This document shows positions 6,899-15,161 of a DNA stretch of 28,261 nucleotides, one piece after another. The number at the start of each line of letters is the position of its first letter. The first letter of the stretch is position 1. The notes beneath the pieces are model-generated. The model was not told where the DNA came from. It searched no databases and saw only the letters and a program-made list of their open reading frames with translations. Position numbers and translations under genes: made by a program. This stretch comes from JBBQIY01 sp964618405 (GTDB taxonomy: Bacteria > Verrucomicrobiota > Kiritimatiellia > RFP12 > UBA3636), in the NCBI GenBank assembly GCA_964618405.1, contig CAZUAY010000007.1:1-28261 (forward strand). The letters run 5' to 3'.

Positions 6899-7612
6899 AT
6901 GAGCACCAACAAACAAATGGACTTCCACTACGCCGTGGACAATACTGAAATCGTTGTACCCCCATCGGGGCACCTTGAAACGTTTGGCAATACCTTGGTG
7001 AACTATTTTTTGGTTAGCGAATCGATGGACGCCATCAATCAAACGCGCATTCGAACGGGACGTATGCAGCTTCTTCGGCCACAGATCATTGCTCCGTCGG
7101 ATTATTCCAAGATGCTGCTAGAAGGTTTCGGAGAAGAGGCGCAGAAATATGTTGACTGGCTTCAAGAGAACTATAACGATATCCACATCCTCCGCTATGG
7201 ATACACGTTGAAGCAGGAAGCGTTCTCTGAGGAAATTGTGACCTCGCCGATTGAAGAGGTGCTGGAGAACGTCGTTAAGGATTCTTCCACTCGCAACGAT
7301 CCTTTTCAAGCTGTTCTGAGAGGCGTCGACTCCCCTTGGGATGTCTGTCTCATCAAGTTGTTCTGGACTATCGTGCGTCGCTCGGCACGCAAGAACATCA
7401 TGGACTTGGCGAAACAACACCTCTTTGACAAGAAAGACGGACTTCCGTATGCCGTTCATCAAGAGGTTGAAAAAGCGTTTGCCGCCGCCGAAAAGGACTC
7501 CAGCCTCGTCAAAGAACTTGGGATTCTACTTCAGAAGCGGAACGTATTCCCGATATATGAGGACAGGTTTTTTAGCCTTGTCGGACGTCGCGCTAACGAT
7601 AAAAGAAATTAA
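6899..7612 (+). CDS. Conserved-looking protein of unknown function, upstream of leuCD
   Basis: 237 aa from the ATG at 6899 (a TTG at 6881 would add six residues). I do not recognise the family. It is a soluble protein with no signal peptide or membrane segment. The composition suggests a mixed alpha/beta N-terminal part (MDFHYAVDNTEIVVPPSGHLETFG) followed by mainly helical regions: SPIEEVLENVVKDS, LIKLFWTIVRRSARKNIMDL, HQEVEKAFAAAEKDSSLVKE. No cysteine or histidine cluster, nor a nucleotide-binding loop, is seen. Its stop codon is 26 nt before my leuC start, so it is very likely in the same transcript as leuC and leuD. A role linked to leucine synthesis is only a guess from position. The start region has no ribosome site but has a promoter and a palindrome directly on the ATG. 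Confidence 0.75.
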   Translation: MSTNKQMDFHYAVDNTEIVVPPSGHLETFGNTLVNYFLVSESMDAINQTRIRTGRMQLLRPQIIAPSDYSKMLLEGFGEEAQKYVDWLQENYNDIHILRYGYTLKQEAFSEEIVTSPIEEVLENVVKDSSTRNDPFQAVLRGVDSPWDVCLIKLFWTIVRRSARKNIMDLAKQHLFDKKDGLPYAVHQEVEKAFAAAEKDSSLVKELGILLQKRNVFPIYEDRFFSLVGRRANDKRN

Positions 7613-7638
7613 CGGATCGTATGCGATCTGGACGAAAG

Positions 7639-8934
7639 ATGAACATGACACTAACCGAAAAAATCCTTGCCCGTGCTGCAGGGTTGGAATCCGTGAGGCC
7701 TGGTGACAATGTCTGGGTCAACATCGATATCCTGCTGACCCATGATGTGTGCGGTCCTGGAACGATTGGGATCTTTGAACGCGAATTCGGCAAAGACGCC
7801 AAGGTCTTCGACCGTGAGAAAATCGTCATCATTCCCGATCATTACATTTTTACAGCAGACGAAAAGGCTCATCGAAACATCGACATCCTGAGAACCTTCG
7901 TCAAAGCGCATCATCTCCCTCACTTCTACGATCCTGGTACAAACTCGTATTGTGGCGTCTGCCACCTTGGCCTTCCCCAGCACGGTCACGTTCGCCCCGG
8001 GGAAGTCATTTTCGGAACGGATTCCCACACCTGTAGTCACGGTGCACTCGGGGCTTTCTCTACGGGTATCGGCAATACCGACGCGGGATTTGCGTTGGGC
8101 ACCGGCAAGATGCTCGTTAAGATCCCTGAAACGATTCGTTTCGTTATGAATGGAAAAAAGCCTGACTATGTTACTGCCAAAGATATGATCCTTCGCATCA
8201 TCGGTGACATCGGTATTGATGGTGCAACGTACTGCGCGATGGAATTCGTTGGAGAAGCCATCGAAGCACTGTCAATCGATGAGCGGATGACTATCTGCAA
8301 CATGGCCATCGAGGCTGGAGCCAAGAATGGCATTATCGCACCCGACACGAAAACACTCGAGTACGTCAAGGCGCGCACGTCGAGGCCGTTCACGCCAATC
8401 TATGGCGATGCTGATGCGCCAGTAATGAAAACCTACACCTACGATGTCTCGACCTTTGTTCCCTGCGTAGCGAAACCCCATCTCCCCAGCAACTATGCAG
8501 CAGCGCGTGATATCGCTTCAGTCAAGCTCGACCGGGCTTATATCGGCTCCTGCACGGGTGGCAAGCTTGAAGACTTTAGAATGGCCGCCGAAATTCTCAA
8601 GGGACGCAAAGTCGCCATTGAGACGTGTCTCGTTCCTGCCACGGTTGAAATCGCAGAACAATTGTTGCGTACGTCGATTGACGGCGTGTCGCTCGTCGAA
8701 ATCTTCGCCAATGCTGGCTGCGTGCCGATGGCGCCCCCGTCGTGCGCTGCATGTCTCGGTGGGCCGGTGGATACATTCGGTCGCGCAAATGCCGCCGAAG
8801 TCGTGATCTCGACCACCAACCGAAACTTCATCGGGCGTATGGGGTCGAAGGATGCGCGCATCTATTTGGCATCGCCCATGACAGCGGCAGCATCGGCTGT
8901 CACGGGACATATTAGCGATCCACGCGACCTCTAA
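7639..8934 (+). CDS. leuC: 3-isopropylmalate dehydratase large subunit
   Basis: Aconitase-family subunit that, with LeuD, isomerises 2- to 3-isopropylmalate in leucine synthesis. The three ligands of the [4Fe-4S] cluster are visible in GSCTGG and PSCAACLGG (Cys311, Cys375 and Cys378, numbered from the ATG at 7621). The substrate-site motif GTDSHTCSHG is present. At about 430 aa with separate small subunit it belongs to the short archaeal/Thermotoga-like HACN branch rather than the 466-aa E. coli type, so a homoaconitase-like specificity cannot be excluded. I choose ATG 7639 because homologues begin near MTLTEKILA and GGACGAAAG precedes it; ATG 7621 is possible. leuD follows after 71 nt. Confidence 0.93.
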   Translation: MNMTLTEKILARAAGLESVRPGDNVWVNIDILLTHDVCGPGTIGIFEREFGKDAKVFDREKIVIIPDHYIFTADEKAHRNIDILRTFVKAHHLPHFYDPGTNSYCGVCHLGLPQHGHVRPGEVIFGTDSHTCSHGALGAFSTGIGNTDAGFALGTGKMLVKIPETIRFVMNGKKPDYVTAKDMILRIIGDIGIDGATYCAMEFVGEAIEALSIDERMTICNMAIEAGAKNGIIAPDTKTLEYVKARTSRPFTPIYGDADAPVMKTYTYDVSTFVPCVAKPHLPSNYAAARDIASVKLDRAYIGSCTGGKLEDFRMAAEILKGRKVAIETCLVPATVEIAEQLLRTSIDGVSLVEIFANAGCVPMAPPSCAACLGGPVDTFGRANAAEVVISTTNRNFIGRMGSKDARIYLASPMTAAASAVTGHISDPRDL

Positions 8935-9005
8935 TCGATGTGGGTGGACTTTTAATACCCCTCACGTTTATAACGCTTTTCAATTTCTGAAAGAAGGAAA
9001 TTCTC

Positions 9006-9554
9006 ATGACCAAAGACAACATGATCCGCGGATCGGTCTATGTGCTGGGTAGCAACATCGATACTGACCAGATCATCCCCGCTCAATTTCTCAACCTCGT
9101 CCCAACCATTCCAGAAGAGTACATCAAACTTGGTTCGTACGCCATGGCTGGTTTACCCGAATCTGAACTTCCCTTTATTGACACTGCCACGGGCCGTTCA
9201 CCTTACGGCATCATCATCGCGAGCAGGAATTTCGGTTGTGGTTCTTCACGCGAACATGCGCCCGTTGCTCTCGGAGCTTCAGGCTGCAAAGCCGTCGTGG
9301 CAGAGTCCTACGCTCGAATCTTTTTCCGTAACAGTGTTGCCACAGGCGAAGTCTATCCCTTCGAGGCCACAGCACCGCTGAACACCGAGTTCAAGACAGG
9401 CGATGAAGCCGAAATTAATATCGAAAAAGGCACGATCACACGCCTTTCCGATGGCAAAGTTTTTTCGCTGAAGAACCTTGGCGCGGTCGCACCCGTTGTC
9501 GCTGCCGGTGGCATGTTCGGCTATGCCCGCCAAGTCGGAATGATCAAGCGTTAA
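9006..9554 (+). CDS. leuD: 3-isopropylmalate dehydratase small subunit
   Basis: Swivelling domain subunit of isopropylmalate isomerase, 182 aa, partner of the LeuC encoded just upstream. The signature GSNIDTDQIIPAQFLN and the active-site loop NFGCGSSREHAPVAL are typical of the short archaeal-type LeuD, which matches the branch of the large subunit. A clear ribosome site (GAAGGAAA) precedes the ATG. No leuA or leuB is in the window. Confidence 0.94.
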   Translation: MTKDNMIRGSVYVLGSNIDTDQIIPAQFLNLVPTIPEEYIKLGSYAMAGLPESELPFIDTATGRSPYGIIIASRNFGCGSSREHAPVALGASGCKAVVAESYARIFFRNSVATGEVYPFEATAPLNTEFKTGDEAEINIEKGTITRLSDGKVFSLKNLGAVAPVVAAGGMFGYARQVGMIKR

Positions 9555-9669
9555 GTAGTTTTTTATGGCACAATTGTTTGCTAATCCGGATTTGAGTTGA
9601 ACGAATGAAGACATTTTTATTGCGTATCCGTTTAACCTTTTTAACAACACCCCTTTCGAGAGAAAAAAT

Positions 9670-10500
9670 ATGTCATACGTAATAGCCGTAGCAAACCAAA
9701 AGGGCGGCGTCGGTAAAACGACGACTGTCGTTAACCTTGCCGCCGTGCTTGCCTTGCATGGCAAAACGGTTTTAGTCATCGATCTTGACCCACAAGCAAA
9801 CGCAACATCAGGGCTTGGCGTGGAGCCGAAAAGCGGCGTGAGCCTATACCCTGCCCTCATCGATACCGCCAACGTCGATGATGTGATCGTCGGCACCGCC
9901 ATCGAAAACGTCAACATCATCCCCGCTGAGGTGAACCTCGCTGGAGCTGAAATTGAAATCGCGCGCATGTCCAATCACCTGCATGGACTGAAAAAAGTGC
10001 TGGATCCGATCAAGCAAGCCAGCGTTTTCGACTTCATTATTATCGACTGCCCCCCCTCCCTCGGGATTTTGATGTCGAATGCCCTAGCGGCTGCCGACTG
10101 CGTCTTAATTCCGATGCAGTGCGAATACTATGCAATGGAAGGTCTCAGTGTCATTACAGGCCTAGTCGAGCGAATGCGATCCAGTGGCGCCAACCCGAAT
10201 CTCAGGATCAACGGAATCCTCATGACGATGTATGGCCACACCCGTTTGGCCGATGATGTTGTAGAACAAGTCCAGAACCATTACGGCGATGCCGTTTATA
10301 AATCCGTTATCCCTCGTAGCATTCGAGCAGGTGAAGCTCCCAGCTTTGGTCTCCCAGTTGTAGCCTACGCGCCCTCGTCGACCGTATCCGAAGGTTACTT
10401 CAAATTTGGCAAAGAATTCTTAGCCCGAAACAAGGCTCGTGTTACGGCAGAAATGAAAGTAGATCTTCCACCGCAACCCGCCTCATCTGGCCTGGCCTAG
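9670..10500 (+). CDS. ParA/Soj-family partition ATPase
   Basis: 276 aa. The deviant Walker A box KGGVGKTT (residues 11-18) with the signature Lys, the Walker A' VIDLDPQANAT and the Walker B IIIDCPPSLG mark a chromosomal Soj/ParA protein, a DNA-binding dimer that moves origin regions or other cargo along the nucleoid. It starts directly at the ATPase domain, with no N-terminal HTH as in plasmid ParA of type Ia. A ParB gene does not follow, and I see no parS-like TGTTTCACGTGAAACA in the window, so its partner is elsewhere. A weak promoter (TTGAGT, 17 bp, TTTTAT at 9592-9620) lies in the 115-bp gap after leuD. dnaA is 8 kb away, in keeping with an origin-proximal location. Confidence 0.9.
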   Translation: MSYVIAVANQKGGVGKTTTVVNLAAVLALHGKTVLVIDLDPQANATSGLGVEPKSGVSLYPALIDTANVDDVIVGTAIENVNIIPAEVNLAGAEIEIARMSNHLHGLKKVLDPIKQASVFDFIIIDCPPSLGILMSNALAAADCVLIPMQCEYYAMEGLSVITGLVERMRSSGANPNLRINGILMTMYGHTRLADDVVEQVQNHYGDAVYKSVIPRSIRAGEAPSFGLPVVAYAPSSTVSEGYFKFGKEFLARNKARVTAEMKVDLPPQPASSGLA

Positions 10501-10620
10501 CACCTGCGCCTACTTGACGTCTAGCTGGAAAGGCCCACACGGAAGGTCTTCGGCATTGACGAGGTTACAGGCTTCTCTGGAGGCATTATGCCATAAGCCA
10601 TAATCTCAAACTTGAAATTC

Positions 10621-10648
10621 TTGTATTTTTTTGTAAACGAGCTATATT
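10621..10648 (+). promoter_or_regulatory. Candidate promoter of the YeiH-family gene
   Basis: TTGTAT (10621-10626), 16-bp spacer, TATATT (10643-10648). The start would be near 10655, giving a leader of about 68 nt. Confidence 0.4.
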
Positions 10649-10722
10649 CCGCTCTTTTAATTGCGCCACACTGCCCCGTTCCCGGCTTCCTAGAAGCAAT
10701 CACAAAACCTATACTTGCAAAG

Positions 10723-11664
10723 ATGAATCGTTTTTCCTCTATTCGCTATTTCGCCTCAAAACCTGTCTTTATCCTTTTAATCGTCCTGGCGCTTCTTCCG
10801 CAAGTGACGCCTGCCCTCGCGCTATTCGCTGGTCTCGCCTTTGCCTTCCTCTTCGGCAAGGTCTATCCAACGTTTGCTAAGAAAACATCGAAATACCTGC
10901 TCCAAGCTTCCGTCGTCGGTCTCGGCTTCGGCATGAACTTGCACAGTGCGATTGAATCGGGAAGCAAGGGCATGACCTTCACCATCGTCTCGGTCATCGG
11001 TGTGATGGTACTCGGCACACTCCTCGGTCGCCTTCTTAAAATTGAACGCAAAACTTCGTATCTGATTTCTGTCGGCACAGCCATCTGCGGCGGAAGCGCC
11101 ATCGCCGCCGTCGGACCCGTCATCAAAGCGGACGAAGATGAGATGTCGGTTTCTCTCGGTACTATCTTCGTGCTCAACGCCATCGCTCTATTTATTTTTC
11201 CGCCCATCGGACATTATTTCGGCCTCACCGAAATCCAATTCGGCGAATGGGCAGCGATCGCCATCCACGACACCAGCTCGGTGGTCGGAGCCGGTATGGC
11301 TTATGGACTTGAGGCTGAGAAAATTGCGACTCTGATCAAACTCACCCGGGCACTTTGGATCATACCGCTCCTGTTTGTGACCGCCCTGATCTTCAGCGAA
11401 AAGAACAGCAAGTTCAGCCTCCCCTGGTTCATTCTTTTCTTCATCCTCGCCATGGTGGCGAACACGTATCTCGATCTGCCGAAAAACCTCACGGATGGAC
11501 TTGTCCTTGCCGCCAAAAAAGGACTTGCCGTCACCCTCTTTCTCATCGGCTCAAGCCTCTCCCCTGCTGTGTTGAAAAAGGTTGGCATTCGACCGCTGGT
11601 GCAGGGCGTAGTCCTCTGGATGCTTATCGCCGTAACAAGTCTGATCGTCGTCCAAAAGCTCTAA
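10723..11664 (+). CDS. YeiH/YadS-family putative sulfate exporter (PF03601-like)
   Basis: 313-aa integral membrane protein with about ten hydrophobic helices. The family features are GLGFGMNLHSAIESGSKG, the TAICGGSAIAAVGPVIKA motif and WAAIAIHDTSSVVGAGMAYG, which is characteristic of the YeiH family. The family is annotated as putative sulfate exporters, but the transported substrate is not firmly known. The longer reading frame from a TTG at 10612 runs through the promoter and has no ribosome site, so ATG 10723 is preferred. The last 41 nt overlap, on the opposite strand, the 3' end of the MSEP-CTERM gene. Confidence 0.85.
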   Translation: MNRFSSIRYFASKPVFILLIVLALLPQVTPALALFAGLAFAFLFGKVYPTFAKKTSKYLLQASVVGLGFGMNLHSAIESGSKGMTFTIVSVIGVMVLGTLLGRLLKIERKTSYLISVGTAICGGSAIAAVGPVIKADEDEMSVSLGTIFVLNAIALFIFPPIGHYFGLTEIQFGEWAAIAIHDTSSVVGAGMAYGLEAEKIATLIKLTRALWIIPLLFVTALIFSEKNSKFSLPWFILFFILAMVANTYLDLPKNLTDGLVLAAKKGLAVTLFLIGSSLSPAVLKKVGIRPLVQGVVLWMLIAVTSLIVVQKL

Positions 11665-14542
11665 TTTTACCTACCAGCAGCAGGAATCCGAAGCAACCGA
11701 GGATAAGCAGTATGCCGGGTGCATCGCCTGAGATCGGTGGCTCGTCAAAATCAAGCTCCTTGCCACCCAATAGCGCCTGCGCTTGTTTCTCTTTTAGCAT
11801 TTTTTCCTGCGCTGTGTTCTCCACAACAATGTAAGCTCCTGACTTGCTCAGGACACCACTGGCTCGAGAAGCCTTGAGAATATCCTTGCGAAGATCGAGA
11901 GAAGTATTGCGTTCCATTTCAAACTGCATGCGCCAGACAGACGCACCGTCTGTCCAGATGGCGTTGTTCGGCGTTACTAATTCGCCGAGCACAGCTTCCG
12001 GGCGCTTCCCATTCGAAAACACAACAAGCGAACGGCCTGCGAGAGGAGCAAGCTGAATCTCATCTTCGGATTTAAAAGCAAAAATAGCCGGTGTTTCAGT
12101 AGAACCTGGAATTTCGAACCGAGTCGCAGGGCCTTTGGACGACTCTGTAAAGTAAGCCGCAAGATCCTTCGCTGCGATTGTGAAATGCATCAACCCTGGC
12201 GCTTCATCGAGAACCATCCGCCACGCGTCGTTGCTAACCTTCTCAAAAGCAGGCTCCCATTTTCGTCCAACAAAGACAATCTGTGGATACGCACCTCGGG
12301 CTAAGTCTCCGCGCAGTGCTGACTGCCTCACAATTCGACAAAGTGCACCCATGGCATCGAGCCCCGTTTGGCGCGGAAGCAAAGCATCAGGCAGATTTTC
12401 ACGCAAGTTTTTCAGCAAGATCTCGCTTGTCTTTGTCTCTGCATTGACGGCCATCAGCATGAAGTTCGTCGTGCTTCCTAACTCGACTTCCGTTAAGCGA
12501 ATTGCCGCTTCAATATCCTCAGCCTTGATCGTGTCCGAGGTAGCGGAACAATCGACAACCACCCACACGCTTCCGCCCTTAATCGCAACACTTTCATCCG
12601 CATGAGCCAGTTTCCAAGCTTCGTTAAGAACAAGCACTCCGTTTGCGTAAACAGCAGTGGCGTTGCTTGGAACAATGTCTGGCGACACAGTAATTTCTCG
12701 TTCGCCTATTTTTAAAATACAAGCGTCTAGGCAAGCCGAAGGCATGACCACATCAATTTCGATCTCACGTCCCTCCTTCTCGACTGGAAAGATCCGTAGA
12801 TTCCCGTGTGTCGGTGTGTCGAGTGTCAAGAGTGCAGGATCGCGCCGTTCGACGACGACAATCTTGTTATAAACCCACTCCGCAGCCTTACGCTCAATCA
12901 CGGCGGCTGGCTTCCACGCCTCGCCAATCTTGAGTCGCATGCCCGCAATCCAGGCACCAGCAGGAAGGTCTAGCGTTGATTTAAATTCGGCCTGCGGGAG
13001 ATCCGTCTTGACCTTTAGCTTAACGGTATATTTCACAACATCGTCAAGGACGGTATCTTGTACAGAAGTCTCTGCGAGGCGAGCGGTGTTGCTAGGAGAC
13101 CCCCGACGGTTGCGCCCCCGAGAAGATCGACCGGAGGAACTGAACGAAAACATCGACGACATGCCGAAGGATTGCTTGCTGACCTTAACGTCGTTCCCCA
13201 GCAATTTATCGGAAAGATCCTGAAGGACAGAATCTCGCAAATATAGGCCATCGTAAACGCGAGCAATATACCAAGCCGAGATCACAGGAAGATCGCGACC
13301 TTGATTGAAGTCCACGGCTCGCTGAATCACATGAGCCGCTCGCCCTGCCGGAATGGGCAGCTTAGCATCGACGTTGTAGTCCGAGTTTAATGCAAACGCC
13401 ATCACGCGCTTGAGATCCGAACGGTGGAGTTCGATGACGCTGCCGATGATAATCGGAATGACGAGAAATCCCAACGCCGCAATCGCGATTGCACGAGCCT
13501 TTCCGAACTCATTGAAAACGGCTGGTGCCGTTCTGGACAGAATCCTCACATGGGACCAAAGCAAAAGCGTTGGCGCAAGAATAAGCGTTCCAGCACCAAA
13601 GAACAATAATGCCGGGAATGCAAAGGGCAAGAACGGCACAAAGACGAGAAAGAAGTAAAGCGTGAACGCCATGAAGACCCAACGCGAGAACCACTGCGCA
13701 GCCATCCCATTCCGTGATTTGCGGTCTGGGTAAAGCAAGGCCAGAGCCGTCAGCGCCGTTGCGGCATAAAACGCAGGCGTCTGGAAATCTGCAGGGAACG
13801 GGATCATTGAATTCAAGGCGAGACCCGAGAACGGGAGAATGACCATGATCACAAAGTCTTCAGCGAAAGCGACAAATTTGTTTTTTTTGAACTTCGCAAT
13901 GAACGAAAGCACCTGCCCCACCAATCGGACGGCAAGCAAAAGCACGAACATTACAGCAATTCCAAAAACAATTGGCAAAACAAATTTCGTTGCGCTCGTT
14001 GAAAGATTTTCGACGATCGTAACGAAAATGAAGGTTGCCGCTGGAACACAGATGCACCCAAATATTGTCAACGCAACATCGGTAACCTTGCCGATCTTGA
14101 GCTGAATGGTTCCCACACGCCAAAGCGAACTAAACCCTGCGATCATCATTCCCGAGAACGCGAGCAAGATACTGGCATCGCCAACCATCCATTGTGGCAG
14201 CGTTGCCTGAATGAGATCCATCCCCATGAGCAAGCCGACACAGAACACAAGCGACAGCAGAATGGTACTAAGGGCGGCCCATATCGGTTGCGGACGAGCA
14301 CGACGAACCAGCAGAAGTAGAAGCGACACAGTAGCGCACGCCAACGGCACCACCGCAAGCGCAAGCACCATCGTGAGCACCCAACCACTAAACTCACTCC
14401 AACCTAACCAAGCTATGCGCCCAAGCGACAGCAACGAGAGCAGTGGGGCCAGGACATGCGTAAACAAAACGATCACTGGTTTTGAAAGCAGGACGGAGGG
14501 CGTGGTCTCCATCTGAACAAAGTCATGATTAACATCACTCAT
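11624..14542 (-). CDS. MSEP-CTERM-type membrane protein, substrate of the adjacent exosortase K
   Basis: 972 aa. Residues about 20-370 contain roughly ten membrane helices. About 380-450 is a linker, then a Ser/Arg-rich disordered tract (460-485). About 500-600 resembles a VIT domain (ERKAAEWVYNKIVVVE, RDPALLTLDT, NLRIFPVEKEGREIEIDVVM). About 656-790 looks like a von Willebrand A fold with a partial MIDAS, DCSAT (664-668). The C-terminus has the tripartite sorting signal of exosortase targets: SGDAPG (938-943), a hydrophobic helix, and a basic tail RAFGRRS. It starts inside the exosortase gene (8-nt overlap), so the two are translationally coupled. Known from the family: MSEP-CTERM proteins of 900-1000 aa occur together with XrtK as a one-substrate pair. 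Here the MSEP tetrapeptide is changed to GDAP. The cellular role is unknown. Confidence 0.82.
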   Translation of the reverse strand: MSDVNHDFVQMETTPSVLLSKPVIVLFTHVLAPLLSLLSLGRIAWLGWSEFSGWVLTMVLALAVVPLACATVSLLLLLVRRARPQPIWAALSTILLSLVFCVGLLMGMDLIQATLPQWMVGDASILLAFSGMMIAGFSSLWRVGTIQLKIGKVTDVALTIFGCICVPAATFIFVTIVENLSTSATKFVLPIVFGIAVMFVLLLAVRLVGQVLSFIAKFKKNKFVAFAEDFVIMVILPFSGLALNSMIPFPADFQTPAFYAATALTALALLYPDRKSRNGMAAQWFSRWVFMAFTLYFFLVFVPFLPFAFPALLFFGAGTLILAPTLLLWSHVRILSRTAPAVFNEFGKARAIAIAALGFLVIPIIIGSVIELHRSDLKRVMAFALNSDYNVDAKLPIPAGRAAHVIQRAVDFNQGRDLPVISAWYIARVYDGLYLRDSVLQDLSDKLLGNDVKVSKQSFGMSSMFSFSSSGRSSRGRNRRGSPSNTARLAETSVQDTVLDDVVKYTVKLKVKTDLPQAEFKSTLDLPAGAWIAGMRLKIGEAWKPAAVIERKAAEWVYNKIVVVERRDPALLTLDTPTHGNLRIFPVEKEGREIEIDVVMPSACLDACILKIGEREITVSPDIVPSNATAVYANGVLVLNEAWKLAHADESVAIKGGSVWVVVDCSATSDTIKAEDIEAAIRLTEVELGSTTNFMLMAVNAETKTSEILLKNLRENLPDALLPRQTGLDAMGALCRIVRQSALRGDLARGAYPQIVFVGRKWEPAFEKVSNDAWRMVLDEAPGLMHFTIAAKDLAAYFTESSKGPATRFEIPGSTETPAIFAFKSEDEIQLAPLAGRSLVVFSNGKRPEAVLGELVTPNNAIWTDGASVWRMQFEMERNTSLDLRKDILKASRASGVLSKSGAYIVVENTAQEKMLKEKQAQALLGGKELDFDEPPISGDAPGILLILGCFGFLLLVGKIRAFGRRSDLLRR

Positions 14543-15161
14543 TTTCGCTCCTTTTTAAAAGCACCTTCTCAGATAGAAACCAAAGTATCACAAAAGCACT
14601 CATAAAGACAAGCATTCCAGAGGCCATGTGAATCGATGCCCCGAAACGCTCAGGAAGCAAGCCGAAAACGGCTGTCACCGGCACGATCAAGATGAGCCGT
14701 GCCGAATTCACAAGAATCGTCAGCAACCAAGCCGCAACGACAAACAACCCTGAGAAAAAAATTCCCTTTGCTTTCTTACAATTTTGAATTTTCTGAAAAA
14801 TGCTTGTAACGAACGGGGCACGGACTTTTCTGTCCGTGAATGAAACGGGTTGGAAAACCCGTTCTCCGTTTGCTTCGCTCCTCTGCCACAAGCGGACGAG
14901 CAGTAGAGACGCACACATACTAAAGAAAGTGACGGCACCACAACTTCTTGAAACTTGTATCGCGATGCCGTGAGAGGAGAAAATAAGCGTCGGGTGTAAA
15001 AGCTCTGCATTGTAATATCCCGATGCGATGTGCGCCGGAATGCGACAGAATAGCGGCAGGAAAATAGCATCAGGAAGCAGGTTCGCGACAAACCCGATAA
15101 AGCAGGCCCCAACCGCCACGACACATGCCACAACCTCGTTGGAATCTAACCTTTTTTTCAC
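14535..15161 (-). CDS. xrtK: Exosortase K (XrtK-like)
   Basis: 208-aa membrane transpeptidase-like protease of the exosortase/archaeosortase family. It should cleave its partner's C-terminal signal at the cytoplasmic membrane. The catalytic triad of the family is visible: Cys74 (SRSCGAVTFF), Arg155 (VNSARL) and His178 (SIHMASG). About six helices surround it. The start is GTG in a GTGA overlap with holA; the MSEP-CTERM substrate gene starts before its stop, so enzyme and substrate are made together. The assignment to XrtK rests on the MSEP-type neighbour and the small size. Odd feature: codons about 96-120, in the loop between two membrane segments, are encoded by a double-hairpin repeat (14811-14870), an in-frame insertion with no conserved residue. 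Confidence 0.85.
   Translation of the reverse strand: MKKRLDSNEVVACVVAVGACFIGFVANLLPDAIFLPLFCRIPAHIASGYYNAELLHPTLIFSSHGIAIQVSRSCGAVTFFSMCASLLLVRLWQRSEANGERVFQPVSFTDRKVRAPFVTSIFQKIQNCKKAKGIFFSGLFVVAAWLLTILVNSARLILIVPVTAVFGLLPERFGASIHMASGMLVFMSAFVILWFLSEKVLLKRSENE
14811..14870. repeat. Double-hairpin palindromic element inside xrtK
   Basis: Two adjacent inverted repeats: CACGGAC-ttttct-GTCCGTG (14819-14838) and AACGGGTT-ggaa-AACCCGTT (14844-14863). The first has a 7-bp and the second an 8-bp perfect stem. Such compact paired palindromes are typical of REP-like dispersed elements, not of a membrane protein's coding sequence. It is read in frame as part of the exosortase. Confidence 0.75.

Noticed and set aside
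9279..9974. 231-aa reading frame on the minus strand
   Set aside because: Antisense to leuD and the ParA gene; no coherent protein features.
10521..10703. 60-aa reading frame on the minus strand between parA and the YeiH-type gene
   Set aside because: Overlaps the promoter region of the next gene, no ribosome site and no recognisable features.
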